From Fundidesulfovibrio agrisoli (lineage in GTDB: Bacteria > Desulfobacterota > Desulfovibrionia > Desulfovibrionales > Desulfovibrionaceae): 51,449 bases of DNA. The notes under the pieces were generated by a model, which worked only from the letters and a program-made list of their open reading frames with translations, had not been told where the DNA came from and searched no databases. The stretch is from NCBI RefSeq assembly GCF_022808715.1, contig NZ_JAKZKX010000026.1:1-51449 (forward strand), written 5' to 3'. This document shows, in pieces, positions 18,730-26,443 of this stretch (its first letter is position 1; every line of letters starts with the position of its first letter). Position numbers and translations under genes: made by a program.

Positions 18730-18845
18730 GCTATGCCTCGCTGTAAGTGCTTGCGGCCCCCTGCCTAGAGGAAAACGTGCGGAAACTCAACGCCCTGCTG
18801 GACTACTTCAAGTTCGTCCTACGCCATACCTTCGGAGGATCATCC

Positions 18846-19706
18846 ATGGCCGAGAGCGCCACTGCCCCCAGAGACGTGGACCCTGAAACCGTGCGCTCCA
18901 TCCTGGCCAACACCCCGCCGGGCGGGGTGACCGTCCTGGATGTGCGCCAGCCCTGGGAATACGAGCAGTTCCACCTGCCCGGAGCCACGCTCCTGCCGCT
19001 TGGCGAGCTCGAGGAGCGCATGGGCACCGTCCCCACGGACAAGCCCCTGATCGTCTATTGCCACTCCGGACGGCGCAGCGCGGCGGCGGCCTCCCTGCTG
19101 GCCGGGCACGGCCACCCCGGCGTGATGAACATGCTGGGCGGCGTCATGGCCTGGACCGGGGCCACCGCGGTGGGCGCCCCGCAGACCGGGCTGCAGCATT
19201 ACCGGGGCGACGAGACCCCGGAGGAGATCCTGGCCCTGGCCTACGCCATGGAGGCGGGCCTGGGCGAGTTCTACGAGTGTCTGGCCTCCACGGCCGCCAC
19301 TCCCGAGCTGGCCGAAACCTTCTCCCGGCTGGCCGGCTTCGAGGACAAGCACAAGCTCATGGTCTACCACCTCTACAAGCGGCTCCACCCCGAGAGCGCG
19401 GGCGTGGAGGACCTGGCGGCCAAGGCTGCCGGGGGTGCCACGGGCAAGGTGCTGGAGGGCGGGCGCAGCGGCGAGGAGATCCTGGCGGACGCCAAGACAT
19501 TGGACGGGGCGCATCCCGCGCTGGAGCTGGCCATGGGCGTCGAGGCCCAGGCCATGGACCTGTACATGCGCCAGGCCGCCCTGGCCGCAAATGACGAAGC
19601 CCGTGCGGCCCTGCTGGATCTGGCCAAAGAGGAACGCACGCACCTGCGCTCCCTGGCGGTGCTCATGGACAAGCTCGGCCCGGCATCGGAGGCCGCGCCC
19701 GCCTAG
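18846..19706 (+). CDS. Rhodanese-rubrerythrin-like (ferritin-like) fusion protein
   Basis: 286 aa from the ATG at 18846, six bases after GGAGGA. Residues ~5-105 form a rhodanese domain (VLDVRQPWEYEQFHLPGA, active-site YCHSGRRS). Residues ~125-280 form a four-helix ferritin-like domain with spaced carboxylates and histidines (EAGLGEFYE, FEDKHKLM, ELAMGVEAQAMDLYMRQA, KEERTHLRSL), suitable for a di-iron site. No C-terminal rubredoxin cysteines are seen. Such fusions suggest linked sulfane-sulfur transfer and peroxide or sulfide defence, but the reaction is not established here. Confidence 0.85.
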   Translation: MAESATAPRDVDPETVRSILANTPPGGVTVLDVRQPWEYEQFHLPGATLLPLGELEERMGTVPTDKPLIVYCHSGRRSAAAASLLAGHGHPGVMNMLGGVMAWTGATAVGAPQTGLQHYRGDETPEEILALAYAMEAGLGEFYECLASTAATPELAETFSRLAGFEDKHKLMVYHLYKRLHPESAGVEDLAAKAAGGATGKVLEGGRSGEEILADAKTLDGAHPALELAMGVEAQAMDLYMRQAALAANDEARAALLDLAKEERTHLRSLAVLMDKLGPASEAAPA

Positions 19707-19802
19707 GAGGGCGCCCTGACCCAGGCCCGGGCCCAGGCCCGGAAACAAACGAAACAACAGCGCGGCATCCGCAGCGCGCGAACCAACCACGAGGTTTTAC
19801 TT

Positions 19803-20228
19803 ATGGCTCCGGTCAATTTCTTCATGAACATCCTGTGGCTCCTGTTCGGGGGCATCTGGATGGGGCTGGGCTGGTGCCTTGCCGGGCTGATAATGGTGGT
19901 CACCATCATCGGCATCCCCTGGGCGCGCTCCTGCTTCGTCATCGCCGGGCTGGCCTTCTGGCCTTTCGGCAAGATGATCGTGGACCGCCAGTACGTGCAG
20001 GGCTACCACGACGCGGGCACCGGCCCCCTGGGGCTTCTCGGCAACGTGCTCTGGTTCGTTTTCGCGGGCTGGTGGCTGGCCGTGGGGCACCTGAGCGCGG
20101 CGCTGGTCAACTTCATCTCAATCATCGGCATCCCCTTCGGCATCCAGCACCTCAAGCTGGCGCTCATCTCCCTGGCCCCTGTGGGCAAAACGGTGGTGAA
20201 CAAGCCGGAATGCGGGGTCTGCCAGTAG
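19803..20228 (+). CDS. YccF-domain inner-membrane protein
   Basis: 141 aa with two copies of the YccF pattern: NILWLLFGGIWMGLGW...VVTIIGIPWARSCF and NVLWFVFAGWWLAVGH...ISIIGIPFGIQHLKLA. Four to five hydrophobic helices. The family is widespread and of unknown function. A secreted-protein gene follows 26 bases later on the same strand. Confidence 0.85.
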   Translation: MAPVNFFMNILWLLFGGIWMGLGWCLAGLIMVVTIIGIPWARSCFVIAGLAFWPFGKMIVDRQYVQGYHDAGTGPLGLLGNVLWFVFAGWWLAVGHLSAALVNFISIIGIPFGIQHLKLALISLAPVGKTVVNKPECGVCQ

Positions 20229-20254
20229 ACCCTGGAACCCAAGGAGAAACAGCC

Positions 20255-20659
20255 ATGAAACGCATCGTGCCCATGATCGTTCTCGCGGCCCTGGTGGCGG
20301 CCCCCGAAACAGGGGTGGCCAAGAAGGACAAGGACTTCCAGGGCGGCCCTCCCGGCAGCGTGCTCATGGAGCCCCTGCCCCCGGGGCAGGCCAAGAAGCA
20401 GGGCGGCGGCCCCCCGCCCTGGGCGCCGGCGCACGGCTACCGCGCCAAGCAGCAGTACCGCTACTACCCGCGCTACAACCTCTACCAGGACCCGGCCTCG
20501 GGGCTGTTCTTCAGCTTCCAGGGAGGGTCGTGGATCAAGGGCGGGCTGCCCGGCGGCGTTCCGCCCGGGCATCTGGGCAAGGGCTACATGATCCAGGGCG
20601 ACCCGGACGCGCCCTACAAGGGTAACGACGTCCACATGAAGAAGTACAAGGTGAAATAG
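20255..20659 (+). CDS. Secreted Gly/Pro/Tyr-rich hypothetical protein
   Basis: 134 aa starting MKRIVPMIVLAALVAAPETGVA, a signal peptide. The mature part is basic and rich in Gly, Pro, Tyr and Lys, with YRYYPRYNLYQDPASGLFFSFQGGSWIKG near the middle, which resembles short surface-exposed repeats in envelope proteins. A good AAGGAG ribosome site is present. I do not recognise the family. A rho-independent terminator follows 17 bases after the stop. Confidence 0.7.
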   Translation: MKRIVPMIVLAALVAAPETGVAKKDKDFQGGPPGSVLMEPLPPGQAKKQGGGPPPWAPAHGYRAKQQYRYYPRYNLYQDPASGLFFSFQGGSWIKGGLPGGVPPGHLGKGYMIQGDPDAPYKGNDVHMKKYKVK

Positions 20660-20675
20660 GCCACGCGCACAAAAC

Positions 20676-20702
20676 AAGGGCGGCTGAAAAGCCGCCCTTT
20701 TT
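20676..20702 (+). terminator. Rho-independent terminator
   Basis: A 10-bp stem AAGGGCGGCT / AGCCGCCCTT with a GAAA loop, followed by a run of T. It ends the YccF/secreted-protein transcript before the convergent tlyA gene. Confidence 0.9.
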
Positions 20703-20774
20703 CATGGTGCCTCGTCCAGCGCGCGATGGCCTGGCAGCGGCAAGCGTTTCGGGATTACCGGTCCGCCTGGCGGG

Positions 20775-21518
20775 TTACCTCACGCAGGCCAGCAGATACT
20801 CCTGGTTGCCCTTGGGGCCCTTGATGGCGGCGGGCTCCACGCCCAGCACGTGCAGCCCCAGCTCCCGCGCGGCGTTTTCCACCATCTGCACGGCAAGCAG
20901 GCGCAGGCTTTCGTCGCGCACCACGCCCTTCACGGTCTGCCCAGGCCCCACCTCGAACTGGGGTTTGATGAGCGCCACCACGCGCCCGCCGAGCTTCACG
21001 AACCCGGTCACGGCGGGCAGCACCTTGGTCAGCGAGATGAAGGACACGTCGATCACCGCGATGTCCACCTGTTCCGGGATCAAGTCCGGCGTTGCGGTGC
21101 GGAAGTTCACGCCCTCCATGCTCACCACGCGCGGGTCGGCGCGCAGCTTCTCGTGCAGCTGGCAGGTGCCCACGTCCACGGCGTAGACCTTGGCCGCGCC
21201 GTGCTGGAGCAGGCAGTCCGTGAAGCCCCCGGTGGAGGCCCCCACGTCCAGGGCCACGGCCCCGCTCACGTCCAGCCCGAAGTGCTCGAGCGCGGTGAGC
21301 AGCTTGTAGGCCCCGCGGCTGACGAAGCGCTCCGGCTCCGCCAGGGAGAGCTCCGCGCCGGCGGGCAGCATGCGTCCGGGTTTGTCCAACAGTTCGCGCC
21401 TGCCGCTTACGGTCTGATAGACCTGCCCGGCCATGACCAGGCGCTTGGCCCGCTCGCGGCTCTCGGCCAGGCCCTGGTCCACCAGGAGCTGATCCGCCCT
21501 GAATTTGGGGTTCGCCAT
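20775..21518 (-). CDS. tlyA: TlyA-family rRNA 2'-O-methyltransferase
   Basis: 247 aa. The N-terminal S4 RNA-binding domain (RADQLLVDQGLAESRERAKRLVMAGQV) leads into an FtsJ-like methyltransferase with VSRGAYKLL, SAM motif ALDVGASTGGFTDCLL, AVIDVSFISL and LIKPQFE. TlyA enzymes add 2'-O-methyl groups to 16S and/or 23S rRNA; the N-terminal length suggests a TlyA with the S4 domain, but which rRNA it modifies cannot be read from sequence. Its ATG is three bases after the stop of a candidate 42-aa ORF. Confidence 0.9.
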   Translation of the reverse strand: MANPKFRADQLLVDQGLAESRERAKRLVMAGQVYQTVSGRRELLDKPGRMLPAGAELSLAEPERFVSRGAYKLLTALEHFGLDVSGAVALDVGASTGGFTDCLLQHGAAKVYAVDVGTCQLHEKLRADPRVVSMEGVNFRTATPDLIPEQVDIAVIDVSFISLTKVLPAVTGFVKLGGRVVALIKPQFEVGPGQTVKGVVRDESLRLLAVQMVENAARELGLHVLGVEPAAIKGPKGNQEYLLACVR

Positions 21519-21790
21519 GTTTTAGCCCGCCAGACCGGGCCGGGTTGATGGTTCGCGCGCCAAGACGGCGCGCCTGGGGTGTTTCACGTATTGTCGGGCG
21601 AGGTCAAGATGTCCGGCTCCCCGCCCGGCTTGCTCGGCCCTGCGGTCCACGTACTGCGGAGCCCCCTCCTTCTGTTGGCGGGATTTATCCGTGTGGACGG
21701 GAGTGGGCCCTCCCACAGAGCGAAACAGGCTCGATGAACGGGGATATCCCGTTCTTGGGGGGCGTCCCCCATGCCCCGGCGTGCAACAAA
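21519..21790. other. Structured intergenic stretch between thrC terminator and tlyA
   Basis: About 270 bases with no convincing protein. On the minus strand it has several short GC hairpins, including the palindrome GGGAGTGGGCCCTCCC and an inverted pair GGGGGACGCCCCCC. Short segments match the order of blocks in 6S RNA (TGTTTCGC, GGGCCCACTCCC, GGGCTCCGCAG), but the similarity is weak. It could be a leader of tlyA or a small RNA. Confidence 0.3.
21522..21650 (-). CDS. Candidate 42-aa upstream ORF of tlyA
   Basis: GTG at 21650 through TAA at 21522, three bases before the tlyA start. An AGAAGGAGG ribosome-site match lies 14 bases upstream of the GTG, longer than ideal. The peptide is basic (many Arg) without a recognisable domain, and codon choice is less biased than in neighbouring genes. 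It may serve only to couple translation into tlyA, or may be chance. Confidence 0.25.
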   Translation of the reverse strand: MDRRAEQAGRGAGHLDLARQYVKHPRRAVLAREPSTRPGLAG

Positions 21791-21815
21791 AGAGCCCCGG
21801 CTTGGCCGGGGCTCT
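21783..21815 (-). terminator. Rho-independent terminator of thrC
   Basis: An 11-bp perfect stem AGAGCCCCGGC / GCCGGGGCTCT with a TTG loop (21791-21815). On the minus strand it is followed by TTTTGTTG, so it ends transcription coming from threonine synthase. Confidence 0.85.
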
Positions 21816-21874
21816 CATCGATCTAGCGTGTCGGAATCCGCCGCAGGCCACGTCTCGGCCTGTGACGGCGCGGC

Positions 21875-23323
21875 CTAGTTCTTCCCGGCCAGGCCCAGGC
21901 GGGCCACCACCTTCTCGGCGGCCTTCACGGTGTACTCCTCGGGGGTCAGGGCGGCCTTCTCCTCCGGGGTGATGACCAGCTCGGGCTTGTTCACCAGCCC
22001 GGGCTTGGGGGTCACGCCGTATTCGGCCGGGAACGAATTCGTGAAGTACATCTCCTGGAAGCCTGAGAACTTCAGGCTGTGGGCGGTGGCGTCCAGGATG
22101 GCCAGCTCCGAGGTTTCGATGAGCCCGGCCTCCTTGGCGCGGATCAGGCCCGCCAGGCATTCGCCGCCCTGGGTGCAGCTGATGTGCCCGTGGCGGTTGG
22201 CCAGGAGCATGGCGTCCATGATCTCCTGCTCCTCAACCTGGATCACCTGGAAGGAACCGGGGCCGCCGATCTTCTCGTACTGCTCCGCAAAGTACTTCAC
22301 GCGCGGGAAGGAGACCGGGTTGCCGATCATGGCGGCCTGGGCAACGCTTGGGATGACCTTCACGGGCTCGTAGGCGCGCTTGGCCGGGTCGGGCTCGCGA
22401 TAGAAGCGGAACACCGGGTCCGCGTGGGCGGACTGCACGCCGAAGATGCGCGGCAGCGAGGGGATCACGCCCAGGCGCTGCAGCTTGAGGAAGCCGCTCA
22501 TGACGGCGGTGATGTTGCCCGCGTTGCCCACCGGCACGAACACGGCCTTGCGGTAGGTGTCCCAGTCGTACCACTGGGCCACCTCGAAGGCGTAGGACTC
22601 CTGGCCCAGGATGCGCCAGGCGTTCTTGGAGTTGAGCAGGGCCACGCGGTAGTTGTCCGCCAGGTGCTCAACCACCTTCATGCAGTCGTCGAACACGCCG
22701 GGCACCTCCAGCACGATGGCCCCGCTGCCCAGGGGTTGCGAGAGCTGCGCGGGCGTGACCTTGCCCTGTGGCAGGATGACCACCGAGGTGAGCGGGTGCC
22801 CCACGTAGGCCGCGTACTGCGCGGCGGCGGCGGAGGTGTCGCCCGTGGAGGCGCAGACGGTGAGCACGCTGTCCCAGTTCTTTTCGCGCACCAGCGACTT
22901 CAGGAAGCTGAAGGCGCAGGCCATGCCGCGATCCTTGAAGGAGGCCGAGGGGTTCTGGCCGTCGTTCTTGAAGGCCATGGGCGTGCCCAGGATCTTGGAG
23001 AGCGCGGGGCTGGCCTCGATGACCGGGGTGTTGCCCTCGCCCAGGTAGACGATGTCCTGCGGTTCGAGGATGGGGGCCATCAGCTCGTAGAAGCGGAAGA
23101 TGCCGCGCAGGGAAGTGGTCTTGGTGGCGGCGCGCTTGTCGAACAGCGACTTCCAGTACACGGGCGGGTTCTCCGCCAGGGAGTCGAACCAGGTGTCCTC
23201 CAGCAGGAACACGCCGCCGCACCTGGGGCAGGTGTAGTGGAGCTCGCCGATGTCGAAGCGCTCCTCGCAGCCGAGGCAGAAATATTCCATGTTTCCGCGA
23301 TACGTGGGGAAATCGTTGGTCAT
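21875..23323 (-). CDS. thrC: Threonine synthase
   Basis: 482 aa from the ATG at 23323 (AAGGAAG ribosome site). PLP fold-type II enzyme converting O-phosphohomoserine to threonine. A short zinc-ribbon-like start (CLGCEERFDIGEL...CPRCGG) precedes YLGEGNTPVIEA, the PLP lysine motif ASFKDRGM, CASTGDTSAAAAQYAA and the FVPVGNAGNITAV loop that binds phosphate. Gene ends before a clean terminator. Annotation as thrC rather than another fold-II lyase rests on these combined motifs and size. Confidence 0.92.
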   Translation of the reverse strand: MTNDFPTYRGNMEYFCLGCEERFDIGELHYTCPRCGGVFLLEDTWFDSLAENPPVYWKSLFDKRAATKTTSLRGIFRFYELMAPILEPQDIVYLGEGNTPVIEASPALSKILGTPMAFKNDGQNPSASFKDRGMACAFSFLKSLVREKNWDSVLTVCASTGDTSAAAAQYAAYVGHPLTSVVILPQGKVTPAQLSQPLGSGAIVLEVPGVFDDCMKVVEHLADNYRVALLNSKNAWRILGQESYAFEVAQWYDWDTYRKAVFVPVGNAGNITAVMSGFLKLQRLGVIPSLPRIFGVQSAHADPVFRFYREPDPAKRAYEPVKVIPSVAQAAMIGNPVSFPRVKYFAEQYEKIGGPGSFQVIQVEEQEIMDAMLLANRHGHISCTQGGECLAGLIRAKEAGLIETSELAILDATAHSLKFSGFQEMYFTNSFPAEYGVTPKPGLVNKPELVITPEEKAALTPEEYTVKAAEKVVARLGLAGKN

Positions 23324-23383
23324 GTCGCTTCCTTCTGTTTCCGGCTCAGGCCGGGGGCTTGGCATGTAATAACCGCAGCGGGA

Positions 23384-23926
23384 TTAAAAGCCAAGCAGCA
23401 CGACAGCTTGCCGCGCGGCCTCGGCGGGCCAGACCGAACGGGCGATCAGGGCCAGCATGGCGCCGCCCAGGCCGATCTTGACTACGAAGCCCAGCACCCT
23501 GCCCCACATGGCCCCCTTGGCGGCGTGCCAAGCCTCGGGCGAGGGGCGGCCGTGCATGCGCTCGAAGGCGTAGCAGCCCAGGTAGGCCCCGCCCACCGCG
23601 CCCACCAGCGCGCCGAAGCCCAGCAGGAAGGGGGCGCAGAAGATGGCCCCCACGATGGCCCCGATGAAGGAGCCCATGTTGCCCTTGGATGAGCCGCCAT
23701 ACTTCTTGGTGCCGACGTACTGCGCGCCGAACTCCAGGGCTTCGCCGGCCACGGCCATGGCGATCAGCGGGGCGTAGAAGCCCCAACCCAGCGGCAGCGA
23801 GGGATGGATGAGGCCCCAGAGCCAGGCCAGGCCCAGCATGATCCAGTTGGCGGGCAAACCAAGGATGTTGAGGCCGAGCACGGCCAGTTGCACGGCAAGG
23901 AAGAGGGAGGCGTAGAAGTATTCCAT
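23384..23926 (-). CDS. DUF456 family membrane protein
   Basis: 180 aa from the ATG at 23926. Hydrophobic helices at both ends and a glycine-rich middle (GSFIGAIVGAIFCAPFLLGFGALVGAVGGAYLG) are characteristic of DUF456. The EALEFGAQYVGTKKYGGSSKG segment preceding it is typical too. Function is unknown. It lies 60 bases upstream of thrC on the same strand and may share its transcript. Confidence 0.78.
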   Translation of the reverse strand: MEYFYASLFLAVQLAVLGLNILGLPANWIMLGLAWLWGLIHPSLPLGWGFYAPLIAMAVAGEALEFGAQYVGTKKYGGSSKGNMGSFIGAIVGAIFCAPFLLGFGALVGAVGGAYLGCYAFERMHGRPSPEAWHAAKGAMWGRVLGFVVKIGLGGAMLALIARSVWPAEAARQAVVLLGF

Positions 23927-24040
23927 GGTGTTGCGCCCTATCGGTTGATTATCTTGAATTGATGATGCTGGAAGAAATCGAGGAACGTGAAACTGGCTTG
24001 CGCGAAAGCGCAGCCCCCACGGCAAGGGCGAGGGCTAGGA

Positions 24041-24259
24041 TTAGAGCATCCAGGGGAGAATCAGCACGGTCCTGCCCTCTTCACTCTCGATCCGAGGGGG
24101 GGTGCGCCGGTAGGCGTCGACGACAGCCTGTAGAAGCAACGCCTGTTTTTCGGGGGTCCTTTCCCGGGTCCGGTTGTGGCCGGGCCGGGGCAGTCCTTCC
24201 TGCGCAGCCTTGTAGCGTGCCCGGCGTCCAGCGTTTTGCAGTGTCTCGAACTCAAGCAT
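24041..24259 (-). CDS. 72-aa partner ORF of the nucleotidyltransferase-like gene
   Basis: Starts MLEFETLQNAGRRARYKA and overlaps the preceding gene by 8 bases. The product is basic in its first half (GRRARYKAAQEG, HNRTRERTPEKQ) and ends with a short hydrophobic strand (TVLILPWML). I do not recognise a domain. The overlap and shared lower GC content suggest a two-gene unit. It could be a small partner protein or a degraded remnant. Confidence 0.5.
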   Translation of the reverse strand: MLEFETLQNAGRRARYKAAQEGLPRPGHNRTRERTPEKQALLLQAVVDAYRRTPPRIESEEGRTVLILPWML

Positions 24260-24893
24260 TTTCTTCTCGCAATTTCCTGAACAGGTCCTCAGTTTGTTCT
24301 TCGGTAGCCCTGGCCTCAAGATATGTCCAGTCCAGTTGTTGTCCAGCTTCTTTGGCCGCCCTGGCAATGGCCCTCGCCCACAAGAAGCCATCTGCATTTT
24401 TCCAATGCTCGGCTTGGTTCAAGCGATCTATAATCAAGTCTTCAAAGGAAATGATGCGGACACGGAGGTCCGGGCTGCCCATGGAAACATCAAAGATACG
24501 TTCCCTGTTCTCGAACGGCGCCTCTGGTCCTTCTCCAAGCCATTGGACGTAGATGGAAAGGGATTCGTCGCCATATGTGGAATTTGAAAAACTGGTGAAC
24601 CCAGCTTCAGACAACAAAGCTTCAACAGCCTTCTTTGGCCCTTTGATGTCGATGTCTTCCGAGGCGTATGCTCCAGCTGTATAGATTTCGACGGCGAACC
24701 CACCCACAAGCAATACGGGGCGCTCGCCCCGTTTCTCAAGTTCGCGGTTGAGCAAGGCCAGAAACATGCCGCGGCGCTTGGTATCGTTTTCGATAGATGC
24801 GATACCGCGCAGTGTCTCTTTGAAGGAAGTTCCGCCCATTGGTTCCCCAGAAGCGAGGTGCTCGATGAATCTGTCGGGAGAGAGCATACCCAT
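24252..24893 (-). CDS. Nucleotidyltransferase-fold protein (AbiEii/DUF6036-like)
   Basis: 213 aa starting MGMLSPDRFIEHL. The segment PVLLVGGFAVEIYTAGAYASEDIDIKG shows the GG and D-x-D core of a minimal nucleotidyltransferase, followed by a helical region with SFEDLIIDRLNQAEHWKNADGF. Proteins of this kind include stand-alone nucleotidyltransferases and the toxins of abortive-infection modules. Base composition is distinctly less GC-rich than flanking genes, a sign of transfer. No clear ribosome site precedes the ATG, and a small hairpin (CCCCGTTGCGGGG) stands immediately upstream. Confidence 0.65.
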   Translation of the reverse strand: MGMLSPDRFIEHLASGEPMGGTSFKETLRGIASIENDTKRRGMFLALLNRELEKRGERPVLLVGGFAVEIYTAGAYASEDIDIKGPKKAVEALLSEAGFTSFSNSTYGDESLSIYVQWLGEGPEAPFENRERIFDVSMGSPDLRVRIISFEDLIIDRLNQAEHWKNADGFLWARAIARAAKEAGQQLDWTYLEARATEEQTEDLFRKLREENA

Positions 24894-24895
24894 AC

Positions 24896-24975
24896 CCCGT
24901 TGCGGGGTCCAGGGGGATGAACCTCCCTGGAGGGTGCGGGCGGCGGCCCCTCGGAGTCTTGGGCCGGGGGTGCGG
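24896..24975. repeat. Intergenic GC hairpins upstream of the nucleotidyltransferase gene
   Basis: A tight hairpin CCCCGTTGCGGGG (24896-24908) is followed by CCAGGGGG...CCTCCCTGG and a GGGCGGCGGCCCC stretch. The layout recalls the tail of the repeat at 110-174 but the sequence is diverged. The rest of the gap up to 25055 shows nothing else. Confidence 0.4.
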
Positions 24976-25055
24976 GGGCGGAGATCCCACCCAGCCAAGC
25001 ATCCAGACAACCTTGCCGGAACCGATCCTTAACTCGCCCCGCCCTGCCAAGCCTT

Positions 25056-26354
25056 CTAGTTGTCCTTGGCGCGTTTATCCACCACGCGCACGGCCTTGCC
25101 TTCGCTCTTGGGCAGGCTGTTGTGCTCCACCAGGTCCACCTTGGGGGTCACCAGCAGTTCGTCGCGCATCATGTGGGCGATCTTGGTGCGCAGCGCGCCC
25201 AGCACGCGCATGTCCTCCACGAAGACATCCTCGCGGACCTCCACCTTGATGCGGATCTGGTCGATGGGGCCTTCGCTCTCCAACTCGATCAGGTAGTTCT
25301 GGCCCACTTCGGGCAGGCGCATGAGCACCTGCTCGATCTGCATGGGGTAGATGTTCACGCCCTTGATGATGATGAGGTCGTCGGAGCGGCCGGTGATGCG
25401 GTCCAGCCGGATATGCTCGCGCCCGCAGGGGCAGGGCCCGGGCAGGAAGCGGGTCAGGTCGCGGGTGCGGTAGCGCAGGATGGGCATGCCCTCGCGGCAG
25501 AGCGTGGTGAGCACCAGCTCGCCCACCTCGCCCTCGGCCACGGGTTCAAGGGTCACCGGGTCGATGACCTCGGCCAGGTAGGCGTCCTCCCAGAGGTGCA
25601 TGCCGCTCTGCTCCAGGCACTCGAAGGCCACGCCGGGGCCGTTCATCTCCGAGAGGCCGTAGGAGTTGAAGGCCTTGAAGCCGAAGATTTCCTCCAGGCG
25701 GCGGCGTGTTTCCTCGGAGTGGGGCTCCGCGCCCACCAGGGCGATGCGCAGTCCAAGGCCCTTGGGGTCCACGCCGTTCTGCTCGCAGAAGTTGGCCAGG
25801 TAGAGCGCGTAGGAGGGGATGATGTGCAGGGCCGTGACCTTGAAGTCCTGGATGAGCTTCAGCTGGCGCTGGCTGTTGCCCGCGCCCATGGGCACGGCCA
25901 GGCAGCCCAGGCGTTCGGCCCCGTAGTGCATGCCCAGGCCGCCGGTGAACAGGCCGTAGCTGGTGGTGTTCTGGAACACGTCGGCCGGGCGCATGCCCAC
26001 CATGTGCATGCAGCGCGCCACCAGGGAGCTCCACCAGCTGATGTCCGCCGCGGTGTGGTAGACCACGGTGGGCGTGCCCGTGGTGCCGGAGGAGACGTGC
26101 AGGCGCACCATCTGGTCCGTGGGTACGGTGTTGAGGCCGTCGGGGTAGGAGTCGCGCAGGTCCTGTTTGGCGGTGAAGGGGATGCGGCGCACGTCGTCCA
26201 GGGTTTTCACGTCCTCGGGGCGCAGCCCGGCATCCTTGAGCTTGCGGGCGTAGAGGGGCGAGCGCGCGGCGCGCTCCACGGTGGTGCGCAGGCGGGAAAG
26301 CTGCAGGCGGGAGATATCCTCGCGGGTGAAGGACTCGGCCGGATCGTAGTACAT
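25056..26354 (-). CDS. Phenylacetate-CoA ligase family protein
   Basis: 432 aa from the ATG at 26354. Adenylate-forming enzyme with the P-loop-like VSSGTTGTPT, FNSYGLSEMNGPGVAFE, RYRTRDLTRFLPGPCPCGRE and GRSDDLIIIKGVNIYPMQIEQVL, all typical of PaaK. It would activate an aryl acid to its CoA thioester. There is no paa pathway around it, so the true substrate may be another aromatic acid such as indoleacetate; PaaK homologues often occur with 2-oxoacid ferredoxin oxidoreductases in anaerobes, which are not in this window. Confidence 0.88.
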   Translation of the reverse strand: MYYDPAESFTREDISRLQLSRLRTTVERAARSPLYARKLKDAGLRPEDVKTLDDVRRIPFTAKQDLRDSYPDGLNTVPTDQMVRLHVSSGTTGTPTVVYHTAADISWWSSLVARCMHMVGMRPADVFQNTTSYGLFTGGLGMHYGAERLGCLAVPMGAGNSQRQLKLIQDFKVTALHIIPSYALYLANFCEQNGVDPKGLGLRIALVGAEPHSEETRRRLEEIFGFKAFNSYGLSEMNGPGVAFECLEQSGMHLWEDAYLAEVIDPVTLEPVAEGEVGELVLTTLCREGMPILRYRTRDLTRFLPGPCPCGREHIRLDRITGRSDDLIIIKGVNIYPMQIEQVLMRLPEVGQNYLIELESEGPIDQIRIKVEVREDVFVEDMRVLGALRTKIAHMMRDELLVTPKVDLVEHNSLPKSEGKAVRVVDKRAKDN

Positions 26355-26443
26355 GCGCTCTGCTCCGTGGATGGGCCGCCCCGGCCACGTGCGCGAGCGC
26401 CTGTTGGCGGGCGCCACGGCCGGGCGGCAGGTGTCTGGGTGGC

